A DNA stretch of 64,000 nt from Bdellovibrionales bacterium RIFCSPHIGHO2_01_FULL_40_29 (GCA_001771815.1 MEPU01000013.1:372001-436000), one strand, 5' to 3'. Positions 45,355-54,387 are shown, counted from the first letter of the stretch. A program made the numbers and translations. Notes: generated by a model from the letters alone, not told the origin.

Positions 45355-47544
45355 TTAGCCTACTTTCTTGACTGAGGGTGGTGTGCCCTTTGGATTTACA
45401 GATGTCGTTGCAAATGTGGTTGAGGTTGCTTTGGGAGTTTCGTTTGAAAATATTTCCATTGGAATATGGCCACCTTTGTCTTTAATTTCTTGAGCAAAAG
45501 AGGGAACCGTACCGGTGGCTTGGAATTGTCCTAAAATTTTTCGATTTTTATCAAATCCAGTCTCTTTGTAACGAAAGACTTCGGCCAATGTAATCACATC
45601 GCCTTGCATGCCAACGACTTCAGTAATACTGACTATTTTTCGACTTCCATCAGACATCCGTACAATTTGCACAATCAAATCAACGGCGCCTGCAATTTGT
45701 TCGCGAATTGCGCGAACTGGCAAATCTAGGCCAGACATCATAACTAGAGTTTCTAAGCGAGCAATACACTCGCGTGGAGAATTGGCATGTGTTGTTGTCA
45801 TCGAGCCATCGTGACCAGTGTTCATAGCTTGCAGCATGTCGAGTGCCGCGCCATCACGCGTTTCTCCGACAACAATTCGATCGGGTCTCATTCGAAGCGC
45901 ATTTTTTATAAGATCACGAATGGATACCGCATTTGATCCTTCCATTGATGCCGGTCGAGTCTCTAATCGGACGACGTGCTCTTGCATCATTTGCAGTTCG
46001 GCAGCATCCTCGACAGTAATAATTCGCTCATGAGACGGAATAAACTGAGAGATCATATTCAGTAATGATGTTTTACCAGATCCTGTGCCCCCGCTAATAA
46101 CAACGTTATATCCGTATTCAACAGAGATTTTTAAAAATTCAATCATATTCTTTGTGGCGCTTCCAAATTCAATGTAACGCTCTGGTGAGATTCCGCCTTT
46201 TTTAAACTTTCGAATAGTTAGTGCGGGACCATCTAAAGCCAGTGGTTCAATGATGGCATTAACACGACTGCCGTCTTTAAGGCGGGCATCTACATAAGGT
46301 GTCGCTGTATTTATTTGTCGCCCAAGTGGGGTGACAATGCGTTCAATAATTCGACGAAGGTGATCATTTGAAGTAAATTTAATTCCACTTAATGTGACTT
46401 TACCATTTTTCTCTACAAAAATTTTATTTGCACCGTTCACCATGATCTCAGAAACGGCCGGATCTGCCAGCATATCCTCAAGGGGGCCTAAACCAAGAGC
46501 TTCCTCTAATACTTCTTTTACTATTTTTTGACGTTCTTCTCGTGATAAATCAGGAGCTTCTTTGTCAACAATAGTTCCGATATCTCTTTGAGTTTTTACG
46601 CGAAGCTCTTTTTCTTTACTTTCACTGTCATTGGCTTCTGCTAGAATCTTTTTTAAATCAATCGTGCGGATCAATTCGGAATGGATTCTTAGTTTTGTTA
46701 AAGTTCGAGCATCATAGCTATTGGGATTGCCCGGAGTCGGTGAGGGTTCCGTTACAGCTGCTGCGGGCTTTGGTTTTTGAATAGCTTTTAATTTTTGTAA
46801 AATTCCACCACTTAATTTTCGCACAATTTCAAAATAGGGTGCAGACATTGCAGATTTTGGATTTGTTGTCACAAAAGGTTTTGATTGTGCAATAGACTGC
46901 ATAGCAGTGCCTTCATCGGAGGGGATAATGGCTAAAGGAATTAAGCCTAAATGCTGTGAGATAACTTGTGGTTGAAGACCAGCATTTGAATACTTATTTA
47001 AAACAAGTTGAAACATTTCTTTGGGATATGTTTGCGACAAAAGTTCATTCATAAGGCGTTGAGTTTGTTGAACCACCAAAATTTCGGGACTAGAGATAAT
47101 AGAAATGGCGGTGGCCTCTTGCAAAATTGTTGTCTGCATGGGTCCGATATCATTTCCAAGATCAACGATAATTGTTTTAAAACTACGAGAAAAGTATTCA
47201 ACAAGTTTTGAAAGATTATCCGAAGGCACGGAAAGAATTTCTTCTGGTCCACGAACGGCTCCGACAAATGAAAAGCCGCTCGAGTGTTGAGTGACTATTT
47301 GTTGAATAGGTGTTGCATTCAAAGACTGAGTTGAGCTTGCTAACTCGCGCAATGTTTTAAGCGGCTTTAGCCCGGTAATAATATTCTGATCGCCAACACT
47401 TTTTGAATCACAATCGATAAGAAGCACTGGCTGTCGCAATTCAATGGCAAAGGCCGCAGCTAAATTCGCTGCAAATACAGATTTACCAACGCCACCTTTT
47501 CCGCCGATGATTGCAATCAAGTGACAATTTGGATTCAGTGCCAT
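45355..47544 (-). CDS. tadA: TadZ(ParA)-TadA(CpaF) fusion ATPase
   Basis: The start is ATG 47544, with AGGAG 6 bases upstream, giving 729 aa. Residues about 5-250 form a MinD/ParA-type domain (GGKGGVGKS Walker A at 14-22, LLIDCD, IIVDLGND). A Pro/Ala-rich linker (about 255-285) follows. The rest is a complete CpaF-type secretion ATPase, with GGTGSGKTS near residue 485, TVEDAAELQM, HVVRLETRP and an Arg finger RPDRIVVGE. TadZ/CpaE positions the pilus and TadA powers it; these are normally separate proteins. No receiver domain is present at the N-terminus. Confidence 0.88.
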   Translation of the reverse strand: MALNPNCHLIAIIGGKGGVGKSVFAANLAAAFAIELRQPVLLIDCDSKSVGDQNIITGLKPLKTLRELASSTQSLNATPIQQIVTQHSSGFSFVGAVRGPEEILSVPSDNLSKLVEYFSRSFKTIIVDLGNDIGPMQTTILQEATAISIISSPEILVVQQTQRLMNELLSQTYPKEMFQLVLNKYSNAGLQPQVISQHLGLIPLAIIPSDEGTAMQSIAQSKPFVTTNPKSAMSAPYFEIVRKLSGGILQKLKAIQKPKPAAAVTEPSPTPGNPNSYDARTLTKLRIHSELIRTIDLKKILAEANDSESKEKELRVKTQRDIGTIVDKEAPDLSREERQKIVKEVLEEALGLGPLEDMLADPAVSEIMVNGANKIFVEKNGKVTLSGIKFTSNDHLRRIIERIVTPLGRQINTATPYVDARLKDGSRVNAIIEPLALDGPALTIRKFKKGGISPERYIEFGSATKNMIEFLKISVEYGYNVVISGGTGSGKTSLLNMISQFIPSHERIITVEDAAELQMMQEHVVRLETRPASMEGSNAVSIRDLIKNALRMRPDRIVVGETRDGAALDMLQAMNTGHDGSMTTTHANSPRECIARLETLVMMSGLDLPVRAIREQIAGAVDLIVQIVRMSDGSRKIVSITEVVGMQGDVITLAEVFRYKETGFDKNRKILGQFQATGTVPSFAQEIKDKGGHIPMEIFSNETPKATSTTFATTSVNPKGTPPSVKKVG

Positions 47545-47642
47545 GAGATCTCCTGGAATTGCTATATAATTTGGTCGCAAGTTCCTAAGTTCTTTTCGGT
47601 CATTTTTGAGATTTTCTAAACTGATTCTAGACCAAGGTGGGT

Positions 47643-49187
47643 TTAATCTTTGAGTCTAAATTTCTTTTTAACCTGGTCCACGCCCGAGCTGGCAGAAGCT
47701 TTGATAATTGGAGTTACAAACACAACGAAATTGCTGGTATTTTTTGAGTAATTTTTTCCTTGGTTGAGTGTAATGATGGCGCCAGCGCCGGTTGGTCCTC
47801 CAAAGTCAGCATCTTTTTTCTTTTTGATCGTTCCAGCAAAGGCTGCACTTTGGCGATCACGAACACTGATTGTGGTCGTTACATTTGTTGTGGCTGTGCC
47901 ATTTTCATTGGGATCACTGAGTCGGACAGTTAAGTTCTTGAGTTCGATTAGTCCAGAGCGTTCAGATTTAATGGTTGGAACAGTTGTAATCAATAGGCTT
48001 GCACTGGCGATATCAGGAGTTTGAGCACCGTTTTCTCCGGGAATGTATCCTTTTAGAATTGTAACGTCCCGTTGGAGGTTCGCGGTTTGTTTATCTTGAA
48101 CTAAGATAGACCCTGTATCGAGGACCCGGGCATAGCCATGCTTTTTAGCCCAGTTTAATTTTGGCAGTAATCTTTCGATCAACTGAGCTAGTTCCGTGAG
48201 CGATCCGCCAGCGGGCTGTCGGGCGGCAGCATCTACTTGCGAAAGACGAGGGCTGAATTCAAATGAAAAATTTTTCAAGTAGCGTTCATTATATTCTACA
48301 AAGTGAGCCACAATCTGAATCATTTTTGGCGGTGGCTCTGATTTCTCTTCGTCTTTTTTAACAGTAATTAAATCAATAATAAGTTCTTCAATTTTTCCAC
48401 TGCTTTTTCGACCCACAATTTTTATATGTTCTGTGTCTGGAGCATTCTCGATAACGATATCGGGCATATACAAGCTGACCAAACGAATAATTCGATTTTT
48501 TTCAGCTTCAGAGTTCACGACGCCTTCAAGTTTTAAATAATCGCCAACGGCGGTAATAGAAACTTCGGGGTTATTAACGTCTCGGGAAATATATTCAGCA
48601 ATTTTTTTTCGTGCAATAGGGGACAGAGTCACCAACGAGCGAATTTTTTGATCTCCAAATGTTTTTAATACTTGAGCAATTCGAATAAGATCTTTTGGAA
48701 TGAGAGCATAGCCATCTAATAAAATAATACCATTGACGAGTTTAAATTCGATGCCTTCAATATCACCCAAGAGTGATTTGGCTTCGCGCAAAGTTTTTTC
48801 AATGTCGTCATTGCGTATATCAAAGCGAAGCTCGACTAAAATTTGTCCAGTCTTTTTGTTGTGAATCGTGACAATTCCGTTTCCTACTTTTTTTGGAGAA
48901 ATTCTAAAAAAATCAGTTCCCTTGATTCGCTTCATATCAAAGAAATCAACTCGGCCTTTGTAGATGAGTTCTTTTTCTGGAATTAAAAATTCTTCATCGT
49001 GTTCGACACCAATAATTAAATTCAAGTGTCGGCGTATGCGTCGAGCATTGGGTAATTCAGTATCTTCTTCTGGTGTAGCAACAGCTTGATCATTAACTTG
49101 ATCGGTAATAGCAGGCGAAGATTCTTGTGCAAGAATCTGAAAAGAAAAAATCATTGTAATCAGTAGGCCAATACTTTTTATGTTCAT
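47643..49187 (-). CDS. cpaC: Tad pilus secretin (RcpA/CpaC)
   Basis: This 514-aa protein has a signal peptide (MNIKSIGLLITMIFSFQILA), a pilus-assembly N-terminal domain (about 55-130) and a BON-like domain (about 205-265). A secretin core (about 290-500) contains VLDTGSILVQDKQTANLQ and the terminal strands around NFVVFVTPIIKA. It forms the OM channel for the Flp pilus. It lies between cpaB and the ATPase gene, in the standard Tad order. Confidence 0.85.
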   Translation of the reverse strand: MNIKSIGLLITMIFSFQILAQESSPAITDQVNDQAVATPEEDTELPNARRIRRHLNLIIGVEHDEEFLIPEKELIYKGRVDFFDMKRIKGTDFFRISPKKVGNGIVTIHNKKTGQILVELRFDIRNDDIEKTLREAKSLLGDIEGIEFKLVNGIILLDGYALIPKDLIRIAQVLKTFGDQKIRSLVTLSPIARKKIAEYISRDVNNPEVSITAVGDYLKLEGVVNSEAEKNRIIRLVSLYMPDIVIENAPDTEHIKIVGRKSSGKIEELIIDLITVKKDEEKSEPPPKMIQIVAHFVEYNERYLKNFSFEFSPRLSQVDAAARQPAGGSLTELAQLIERLLPKLNWAKKHGYARVLDTGSILVQDKQTANLQRDVTILKGYIPGENGAQTPDIASASLLITTVPTIKSERSGLIELKNLTVRLSDPNENGTATTNVTTTISVRDRQSAAFAGTIKKKKDADFGGPTGAGAIITLNQGKNYSKNTSNFVVFVTPIIKASASSGVDQVKKKFRLKD

Positions 49188-49216
49188 CTTGCCTTAACTT
49201 TTTAAACGGACCTGGA

Positions 49217-50059
49217 TTATCTGCCAGGGCTGTTCATTAAGTTTGGCTGAGGCTGAACAGAAAATCCACTGGACGGGACCAAGGCCCTGTTTTGTAGAGT
49301 ATCTGCCGACGATGCTGGAAACCGAGGCAAAGTTTTTCGATCATTTGGGTTACGAAGTAAGAAAAATAGACTGCTGGGGCTACTCGAGATCAAGTAAATC
49401 AGATCCTGGGCCTGTTGCATGTCGGATTCAATCGTTAATGTATTGTACTTTGTATCACCAGTGAGGGTTGTCTGGATCAAATTTTTTCCTGTCGGATCTT
49501 TTTCAATCGTGCGCGGTAAATTATTATGAACATTAACTCCAGTTGCCAGAATAATCACATCTTGCATGAGCACGGTGACTTCACGCTTTTGATTAATTCC
49601 TTTTCCAGAATCAATAACTGCCATAATATCGACACGATCTCCGGGACGAATCAGTCGTGCATTGGCTCGTTCATCGCTTACGGGGATTGTCACAGCGCGC
49701 TTATTCGGTGATACCTGAATGGCCATTCCCGTTTCGGGTCCGGGTTCAAGAATTTGATTCTTTGTAATTGTTTGCCCTTTTTTAATGGGAATAGCTGCAA
49801 CACCGCCAACAAGATCAGGAACACTGGCATAGTAATCGGGTTCGACTTCAGCCTTATTTTTTTCAACGATCTCGACAACATTGTCGTAAATACTATCCAT
49901 CTCGCGAATATCTTCTTTTGCAACGACAACACGCACTTTGTCGCCAACAGCTTTTTCAAGTTCAACTTTTTTTTCTTGAGAGTAGGAATAAAGCATAAAG
50001 GTAGCAAATACCCCAGCTCCAATTGAAATCCATAAATTTCGTGATTCATTAGGTCCCAT
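49217..50059 (-). CDS. cpaB: Tad pilus assembly protein CpaB/RcpC
   Basis: This 280-aa protein has an N-terminal anchor (LWISIGAGVFATFMLYSY). A SAF domain (about residues 40-110, VVVAKEDIREMDSIYDNVVE ... IPIKKGQTITKNQI) is followed by the conserved KRAVTIPVSDERANARLIRPGDRVDIMAV block. CpaB/RcpC is periplasmic and supports the secretin. It ends 29 bp before the secretin start, in the same operon. Confidence 0.85.
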   Translation of the reverse strand: MGPNESRNLWISIGAGVFATFMLYSYSQEKKVELEKAVGDKVRVVVAKEDIREMDSIYDNVVEIVEKNKAEVEPDYYASVPDLVGGVAAIPIKKGQTITKNQILEPGPETGMAIQVSPNKRAVTIPVSDERANARLIRPGDRVDIMAVIDSGKGINQKREVTVLMQDVIILATGVNVHNNLPRTIEKDPTGKNLIQTTLTGDTKYNTLTIESDMQQAQDLIYLISSSPSSLFFLLRNPNDRKTLPRFPASSADTLQNRALVPSSGFSVQPQPNLMNSPGR

Positions 50060-50080
50060 TTTTTTACCTCTTCAAAAAAA

Positions 50081-50677
50081 CTAGTTCACTGCTTTACATT
50101 CGGCATTTAAACAAATTCCATAAACGGTCTTGATCCAAACTCTGGTCGTTTGGACAGCGTCTTGACCCTCTGTGGGCGTTGCTTTTGAGTGTACGGACCA
50201 GACATTATCGCTACCAGGGTTTATTTTGAACTCACGATTAACAGTGCTGTCATTAATGGCGGAACGTTCATTTTCGCTTGTTTGTATTGAAGAAAGATCT
50301 CGGCCTGGTGTTCCTGATTTATAATTGAAAGTGATTCCACGCAATGTTGCCGGCCATTTTCCATCACCAGATCGATTATCAACAGTATCAACAGAACCAT
50401 CCTGTGTGGTGCCGTGAACTCGGTTTTGAGTTTTTGCATAATGAGTGGTGCTTGCTCCGGGACGAAAATACATAAGATTCGATTTGAAACGAAATGTTTC
50501 AAGGGTGTAATTATAAGAGGCAATAGAATTCAATACACCCGAATGAACAGCCCCAAAGAATCCCAGGCTAAAATTGAAAACTAGAACCAGCATAAACAAC
50601 ACGGGGATAGCTTCGATGATGGCCATGCCTTTTTCTGATTTTTTAAATTTTCTATTTTTTGGTTTTGATTTTAGCAT
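50081..50677 (-). CDS. TadE-like pseudopilin
   Basis: This 198-aa protein has a short basic leader ending before GMAIIEAIPVLFMLVLVFNF, with Glu at the fifth position of the mature protein as in type IVb prepilins. That predicts cleavage by the TadV/FppA prepilin peptidase. The remaining 150 residues are soluble and periplasmic. It overlaps the next pseudopilin gene by 7 bp. It probably primes or supports Flp fibre assembly. Confidence 0.75.
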   Translation of the reverse strand: MLKSKPKNRKFKKSEKGMAIIEAIPVLFMLVLVFNFSLGFFGAVHSGVLNSIASYNYTLETFRFKSNLMYFRPGASTTHYAKTQNRVHGTTQDGSVDTVDNRSGDGKWPATLRGITFNYKSGTPGRDLSSIQTSENERSAINDSTVNREFKINPGSDNVWSVHSKATPTEGQDAVQTTRVWIKTVYGICLNAECKAVN

Positions 50678-51348
50678 CCATTATCCTCGATTGGCACATA
50701 CTGAGCGGGAATCAACAGCCTATCTAAATCAGAGAATTGCTTTTCAACTGATTTTAATTTTCGAAGTCCTTTTTCAAATCGGTTTTCAACTGCAAAAAAA
50801 GAAAGACATTCTTGCTGAGATGGATGGCGTAATAAAAAAGCTCGAATGGGAAATGTAAATTCTGTTTTATCTGAAGCTACAGGACCTAAAAAGGGAACGC
50901 GCAAACCAGACAAGAGTTTGAGTTCTAAATCAGATTTTGCACCAATCCAGGGTTGCCGTACTTGTTGACCAGAATCACGATTTTCACGATCATTTCCAAG
51001 CTTCGAGCGTAAATTAACATCTGAAACTGAAAGATCTCCAATCAAAGGGGCAGACAATGTGAACCAAGGGGTGGATAACGAACCGCGTCCACTGATCATC
51101 GGGAATTTTTCAGCCAAAGCATCAAATTTTTTCGTCGCTTGAATTCGTGCGGTCTCTTCATTCAGATTTGCAGCCGCAAAGTTTCGTGCTGTTGACCAGA
51201 CGATGTACTGAGTGATTTCAACGGTTGCTAGCGAAAATGTAAGAGCAAATATAAGAACTCCACAACCAATAACTAAGACAAATGAAAAAAGAAAATCTGC
51301 CACGATGAAACCAGATTGATTGCTGAGGCGAGTTGATTTTTTTTTCAT
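50671..51348 (-). CDS. TadF/TadE-like pseudopilin
   Basis: The start is ATG 51348, overlapping the upstream stop in ATGA form (225 aa). The leader ends at SNQSG, followed by the hydrophobic FIVADFLFSFVLVIGCGVLIFALTF. The usual Glu5 is replaced here by Asp in FIVAD, so this is a divergent pseudopilin. The soluble part has several predicted helices. A minor pilin role is inferred from position. Confidence 0.65.
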   Translation of the reverse strand: MKKKSTRLSNQSGFIVADFLFSFVLVIGCGVLIFALTFSLATVEITQYIVWSTARNFAAANLNEETARIQATKKFDALAEKFPMISGRGSLSTPWFTLSAPLIGDLSVSDVNLRSKLGNDRENRDSGQQVRQPWIGAKSDLELKLLSGLRVPFLGPVASDKTEFTFPIRAFLLRHPSQQECLSFFAVENRFEKGLRKLKSVEKQFSDLDRLLIPAQYVPIEDNGC

Positions 51349-51665
51349 TGGGGATCCGAACTGAGTGATCGATGAATGGAGTTTGGGTGGCATTTTCCCA
51401 ATGATAAAGCCTGGGATTTACCTTGTCCTTTGCACTCTTCATTCCATGTTCCGTAGCCAGCCATGCGACCAACGCGTTGAATAGGTTTTGAAACTAAATT
51501 TTGAACTAATTTTTTTTCTTGAGCCACATTTGAGAGTGCCAAAAACACCCCGAGTAGAACGGTTATCAGCAGAACCGCTTCAATAGCGAGCTGACCATTT
51601 TGATTTGCATAAAGGAAGGAAAGAATAGTTTTATTCTTTTTCAACCCAAGGAACTCGTCCGTCAT
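51345..51665 (-). CDS. TadE-like minor pseudopilin
   Basis: The start is ATG 51665, with GGGGAG 6 bases upstream (106 aa). The leader ends at NQNGQ and is followed by LAIEAVLLITVLLGVFLAL, with Glu in the expected prepilin position. The mature part has two cysteines. It overlaps the following gene by 4 bp and the preceding one by 35 bp. Confidence 0.7.
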   Translation of the reverse strand: MTDEFLGLKKNKTILSFLYANQNGQLAIEAVLLITVLLGVFLALSNVAQEKKLVQNLVSKPIQRVGRMAGYGTWNEECKGQGKSQALSLGKCHPNSIHRSLSSDPQ

Positions 51666-51834
51666 GGTTGCTCCCCGTATAAGGTTTAAATCCAGAGCCT
51701 GTTGCAATTTGCGTTTCGACTCTGGCCGCAAGTCGTACCCCGCCTTTTTCAAGACCCACCTTTGGTGCTTTGATCAGGGCAGACATAAAAACAACGCCAC
51801 CCATAACCAGAAGAAGTACATACTCTATTGTCAT
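51631..51834 (-). CDS. small pilin-like protein with a minimal leader
   Basis: This 67-aa protein starts MTIEYVLLLVMGGVVFMSAL, which is the mature-end pattern of Flp pilins with hardly any leader, and has a soluble tail of about 40 residues. It lies between flp and the pseudopilin genes. Overlaps with neighbours argue for co-translation. It could be a minor pilin or a membrane subunit. Confidence 0.6.
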   Translation of the reverse strand: MTIEYVLLLVMGGVVFMSALIKAPKVGLEKGGVRLAARVETQIATGSGFKPYTGSNHDGRVPWVEKE

Positions 51835-51837
51835 ATA

Positions 51838-52038
51838 TTACTGAACTGTGAAGTCTTCGATTTGTTGACCAACTTTACCGGCCTTGCCTTCGACAGCAGA
51901 CTTGATTTTTGGTCCAAAAGCCACAACGAGGCCAACGATAACAACCAGTAAAAGGATGTACTCGGTAGCGCCTTGTCCTGCATTGTTTTTTAAGTGATTT
52001 TTTCTGAGGCGTGCACGTAAATTTGATAAGAATTTCAT
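51838..52038 (-). CDS. flp: Flp type IVb major pilin
   Basis: The start is ATG 52038, behind GGGGG (66 aa). The leader ends NNAGQ, followed by GATEYILLLVVIVGLVVAF, the Flp signature with Glu at position 4-5 and Tyr next. The short C-terminal part completes the subunit. It is the first gene of the Tad operon. In Bdellovibrio Flp pilins are linked to prey contact. A FliA-like promoter lies just upstream. Confidence 0.9.
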   Translation of the reverse strand: MKFLSNLRARLRKNHLKNNAGQGATEYILLLVVIVGLVVAFGPKIKSAVEGKAGKVGQQIEDFTVQ

Positions 52039-52063
52039 AATGAATTCCCCCTTCATAGATATG

Positions 52064-52090
52064 TTATCGTCAAATTGTGAGATTTTCTTA
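52064..52090 (-). promoter_or_regulatory. FliA (sigma-28)-like promoter of flp
   Basis: On the minus strand, TAAGAAAA, an 11-base spacer and GACGATAA (52064-52071; seven of eight matches to GCCGATAA) lie 25 bp before the flp start codon. The -35 box is weaker than the -10. Attack-phase expression would suit the hit/Flp locus. Confidence 0.5.
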
Positions 52091-52289
52091 AGGACTGTCA
52101 GATAGAATATTAATGAATTTATGTCCTAGATTGAGACACTTTAAATCAATTATGGGGAAGCAAAGATGCATACCTAGAAAAATTATTTTTTGAATTATTT
52201 TTGTATCTGACCAGCACACAATCTCGACCTTGGGCGTGTTTTAATGCGAAAATTTGAGTTTCAGGAAAGCCATCATTAGACTGGATTCC
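52091..52289. other. intergenic stretch upstream of the flp operon
   Basis: I find no coding frame with a ribosome-binding site and no RNA gene in this AT-rich stretch between the flp promoter and the 25-codon ORF at 52290. Further regulatory sites for the pilus operon may lie here, but I cannot point to one. Confidence 0.35.
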
Positions 52290-52367
52290 ATGATACCAAA
52301 ACAATTTGTACTTCTTTATGTGGCTTGTGTAATTACTCTGTTTGTTGTTAACGCTTTGATGGTCTAA
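52290..52367 (+). CDS. possible 25-aa single-helix membrane peptide
   Basis: This short ORF begins MIPKQFVLLYVACVITLF and ends VVNALMV. It is almost wholly one hydrophobic helix. The stop abuts the stop of hpt on the other strand. There is only a weak GGA before the ATG. Tiny one-helix proteins are common, but this may be chance. Confidence 0.3.
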   Translation: MIPKQFVLLYVACVITLFVVNALMV

Positions 52368-52886
52368 TTAGTTTTTCAAAACGTAAATATCACTGTAATT
52401 TCGGCCTTTTTCTTCGCTATCCATTCCATAGCCAACAACGTAGCGGTCATCAATTGTTTTACCAATGTAATCAGCACGAATTGGTAATTCTCGACGAGCT
52501 GGCTTATCAAGCAAAGTGACAATTTTAAGTGAGTTTGGATTTCCAGAAAGTAATCGGGTTTTTAAAAAGCTGAGTGTGCGGCCAGTATCAATAATCTCTT
52601 CAACAATTAAAACATCCTTACCCGTAATATTCACAGTGATGTCTTTTGCCATGCGGATCGCTCCACCTTTTTCAGTGGCTTGAAGGTAAACAAAATCAAT
52701 TTGCTGAGGCAAATTCACCTTACGAACTAAATCAGCAGTCATATGAATGGATCCACGTAATGGACAAATGAAGATGACTTCGCGGCCTTCATAGTCAGAT
52801 TCGATTTGTGCGGCTAATTTAGAAATGAGCTTTGAAATTTCATCTTGAGATAAGAACTTTAACATTTCGTCTTTGATTTGAGCCAT
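52368..52886 (-). CDS. hpt: hypoxanthine phosphoribosyltransferase
   Basis: This protein of about 172 aa (from ATG 52886) has the purine-salvage fold and the PRPP-binding motif VLIVEEIIDTGRTLSFL. The family normally has E-D-I-I-D-T-G; here the second acid is Glu, a conservative change. It converts hypoxanthine or guanine plus PRPP to the nucleotide. Salvage would suit a predator living on prey purines. It lies 20 bp after the TPR gene in the bamD operon. Confidence 0.85.
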   Translation of the reverse strand: MAQIKDEMLKFLSQDEISKLISKLAAQIESDYEGREVIFICPLRGSIHMTADLVRKVNLPQQIDFVYLQATEKGGAIRMAKDITVNITGKDVLIVEEIIDTGRTLSFLKTRLLSGNPNSLKIVTLLDKPARRELPIRADYIGKTIDDRYVVGYGMDSEEKGRNYSDIYVLKN

Positions 52887-52912
52887 AAACAATCGCTTTC
52901 TTTAGCACGTCA

Positions 52913-53647
52913 TTAAGTGGTTAAAATTGTAACTCCAGCAGCTTGAGCCATTTTTAAATAGCGAAGAGCTTCTGAATTCTGCGGTTCGTAACGTAAAACA
53001 TTCTCCCACTGGTCGACGGCTTCGGCAATATGGTGAAAGTTATAAAGAATTAAACCAAGCTTCAGTCGAGGAGTAATAAGTTTTGGTTCAGTCTGTAATA
53101 GAGTTTTAAGCTCGCGCACGGCCTTATCTTTTTGGCCAGCTTGAACATAGGTTTCGGCTAAGCGCACAGCAAAGTCTGATTTCTTAGAAGAAATATGAAA
53201 GGCCTTTGAATATTGTTCAATGGCTTCAGTATAATGTTTATGTTGAAAATACAAATCAGCAAGTTCTGCATGTTTGCTGGCAAATTTTTCATTAAGGTTT
53301 TGGGTTTGATCAGGAGTGACTTGTTTTTTGCTATCCAGCAGCGCTTTAGCATCATTAAATATTTTTTTTGCTTCATCATAACGACCAATATCATTCAATA
53401 TAATTGATAATCCAACAGCAGCATCGGTGTATCCGGGATCAATTTCTAATGCTTTTTTAAATGTTGAAATGGCTTTATTGAATTTTCCTTGATCATAGTA
53501 AATGGTGGCCAACATTTGAAATACTTCTGGATTTTTAGAGTTTAAAAGTGTTGGTTGGTTCAAAAGAGGCTCTGCTGTTTTGTAATCGCCTTCGATAAAT
53601 GCTTCGCGAGCTTCATCAATTAACTGAAGCGAAAATGATTTTCTCAT
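52913..53647 (-). CDS. tetratricopeptide-repeat protein
   Basis: This 244-aa protein has about five or six TPR units (YDQGKFNKAISTFKKALEIDP, FQHKHYTEAIEQYSKAFHIS and others). It has no signal peptide, so it is cytoplasmic. TPRs mediate protein contacts; the partner is unknown. The start overlaps the bamD stop (ATGA), indicating one operon with bamD and hpt. Confidence 0.8.
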   Translation of the reverse strand: MRKSFSLQLIDEAREAFIEGDYKTAEPLLNQPTLLNSKNPEVFQMLATIYYDQGKFNKAISTFKKALEIDPGYTDAAVGLSIILNDIGRYDEAKKIFNDAKALLDSKKQVTPDQTQNLNEKFASKHAELADLYFQHKHYTEAIEQYSKAFHISSKKSDFAVRLAETYVQAGQKDKAVRELKTLLQTEPKLITPRLKLGLILYNFHHIAEAVDQWENVLRYEPQNSEALRYLKMAQAAGVTILTT

Positions 53648-54387
53648 TCAAGACCCTCGGTTTTAAGCATTTTAGCCTCTTCGGATTGACTGTACTTTGT
53701 GCTCAACTCATTAGAATAAGATTTTTTCTTTGTGGGCATATTTGCTAGAGAGGCAGCGCGAATTGCTCCCAACAAGGCTTTGGGATCAAGTCCATGGCCA
53801 GAGTACTGGGACAATACATTTTCATAACGGATCAATGCAGCTTCATATTTTTTTTCACGTAAGTAAAAATCGGCAACATACAGTTCTTTTTCGGCTAACA
53901 TAAGGATCGCTTTTTCGCGGTTTTCTTTAGCCTCTTTGATGTATGGTGAGTTGGGATAATTCTTTATCACTTCATTGAAATGGTAAATGGCATCGCTAGC
54001 TAATGTTAAATCACGATCTATTGTTTCGGGAAGCTGCATATAGAAACTCAATCCAGTTCGAAAAATAACATAGTCAATTTTTGAATTTCTGGGATGAAGA
54101 TCACGAAAATTTTGATATGAAATTTGAGCCTCAGCATAAGATTCACGTTTGTAATGGACATCGGCGATTGCAAGTTCTGCAGCAGTAGCAATAGAGCTAT
54201 ACGGAAACTTATTTTTTATTTCAGCGTATTTTTGTATAGCGACTTCAAATCGTTCAGCATCATCAAATTCTTTTGCAATTTTGAAAAGGCCTTCAGGAGT
54301 GGATGCATTTTTTTCGTCGCTAGCGCAGCTTAAAAAAAACTGAGAAAGAATTAAAATGAACAATGATTTCAAGATCTTAGTTGCCAT
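53644..54387 (-). CDS. bamD: outer-membrane assembly lipoprotein BamD
   Basis: This 247-aa protein has a lipoprotein signal ending FFLSC-A, then TPR repeats (EVAIQKYAEIKNKFPYSSIA, AQISYQNFRDLHPRN) and the BamD-typical ELYVADFYLREKKYEAALIRYENVL. BamD works with BamA to insert barrel proteins into the outer membrane. Length and order of repeats match the family. It heads a three-gene unit with a TPR gene and hpt. Confidence 0.85.
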   Translation of the reverse strand: MATKILKSLFILILSQFFLSCASDEKNASTPEGLFKIAKEFDDAERFEVAIQKYAEIKNKFPYSSIATAAELAIADVHYKRESYAEAQISYQNFRDLHPRNSKIDYVIFRTGLSFYMQLPETIDRDLTLASDAIYHFNEVIKNYPNSPYIKEAKENREKAILMLAEKELYVADFYLREKKYEAALIRYENVLSQYSGHGLDPKALLGAIRAASLANMPTKKKSYSNELSTKYSQSEEAKMLKTEGLE

